A stretch of DNA of 43,667 nucleotides from Porphyromonadaceae bacterium CG2_30_38_12 (GTDB taxonomy: Bacteria > Bacteroidota > Bacteroidia > Bacteroidales > Paludibacteraceae): contig MNZK01000093.1 of NCBI GenBank assembly GCA_001873635.1, positions 1-43,667 of the forward strand, written 5' to 3'. The translations under genes were made by a program, and so were the position numbers. Below are positions 43,452-43,667 of the stretch, one piece after another (position 1 is the stretch's first letter; each line of letters starts with the position of its first letter). The notes beneath the pieces were generated by a model, which made no database searches, was not told where the DNA came from, and saw only the letters and a program-made list of their open reading frames with translations.

Positions 43452-43667
43452 CTATTCTATTTCGGATACTAATTTGTTCATATCAATGTGATTCTGACGG
43501 TATTGCACTTCGGCTCGCAACGCATCTATATCGATGCCCCAGGCACTACTGAGCCATTCCCTACAAATAGAAAGCTTTTGCAGAATAACTTCTTTGCCAT
43601 TTACACCGTCGTTGTCAGTAACTTGGGTTACTGCATCCGTTGTTATATTTTGCGACCAACCTTTGGA
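43452..43667 (-). CDS. C-terminus of a probable zinc-binding metallopeptidase (partial)
   Basis: The last 71 codons of a leftward gene that enters from the window edge; absent from the ORF track because there is no start codon. The tail GKEVILQKLSICREWLSSAWGIDIDALRAEVQYRQNHID resembles the C-terminal end of the Bacteroidota family of putative zinc-binding metallo-peptidases (Peptidase_Mx1), and the DUF4302 gene directly downstream is a frequent partner. The catalytic HExxH part would be outside the window. A SusC/SusD pair may lie further right, as in similar loci (inference). Confidence 0.6.
   Translation of the reverse strand, partial: SKGWSQNITTDAVTQVTDNDGVNGKEVILQKLSICREWLSSAWGIDIDALRAEVQYRQNHIDMNKLVSEIE

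Overview
The window looks like a chromosomal segment from a Bacteroidota genome, most likely of the order Bacteroidales. The evidence is AT-rich DNA, the type IX secretion (T9SS) core porP-gldK-gldL-gldM-gldN plus gldH, a SusC/SusD outer-membrane nutrient-uptake operon, T9SS C-terminal sorting domains, Bacteroides-type promoters (TAnnTTTG at -7, with TTTG or TTG near -33), and family members typical of the phylum (S46 dipeptidyl-peptidase, DUF2795, DUF4302, Porin_10-like protein). A sulfatase-maturase-type radical SAM enzyme and a cobalamin adenosyltransferase fit an anaerobic lifestyle. The genus cannot be fixed from the sequence alone.

Layout. 1-0.5 kb: 3' end of a T9SS-exported protein, then a terminator-like inverted repeat. 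0.6-6.3 kb: group II truncated haemoglobin, pepD, and a leftward block holB-ricT-gldH-trmB. 6.4-9.5 kb: rightward operon with a DPP7-like S46 peptidase, a DUF2975 membrane protein and a small Cro/C1 regulator, closed by a strong bidirectional terminator. 9.5-15.4 kb: leftward T9SS core operon porP-gldK-gldL-gldM-gldN. 15.5-24.5 kb: leftward housekeeping genes (DUF2795, PduO-type adenosyltransferase, SAM methyltransferase, S41 protease, anSME-like radical SAM enzyme, lipB, mtgA, TIGR01777 oxidoreductase, rluB-like pseudouridine synthase with a repeat tail). 24.7-27.9 kb: rightward tRNA-Met(CAU), ffh, folD, rsmE. 27.9-32.9 kb: leftward metA, periplasmic binding protein, putative porin, ald. 33.0-33.7 kb: a decayed DUF4143 ATPase pseudogene bounded by short direct repeats in a locally GC-rich patch. 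33.7-39.8 kb: SusC-SusD-DUF5012-like-lipid-binding-protein operon with its own promoter and terminator. 40.3-43.7 kb: leftward operon with the C-terminus of a probable zinc-binding metallopeptidase, a DUF4302 lipoprotein and a T9SS-sorted protein.

How the genes work together. GldK/L/M/N with PorP and GldH would build and power the T9SS, and two genes in the window encode probable T9SS cargo. The S46 peptidase and PepD would release and cleave peptides. The SusCD operon has no glycoside hydrolase beside it, so its substrate is unknown. I found no CRISPR array, phage, complete insertion sequence or obvious defence system. The items most worth a second look are the GldK without a lipobox cysteine, the DUF4143 pseudogene and its flanking repeats, the 14-residue repeat tail of the pseudouridine synthase, and the metallopeptidase/DUF4302/T9SS-cargo operon.
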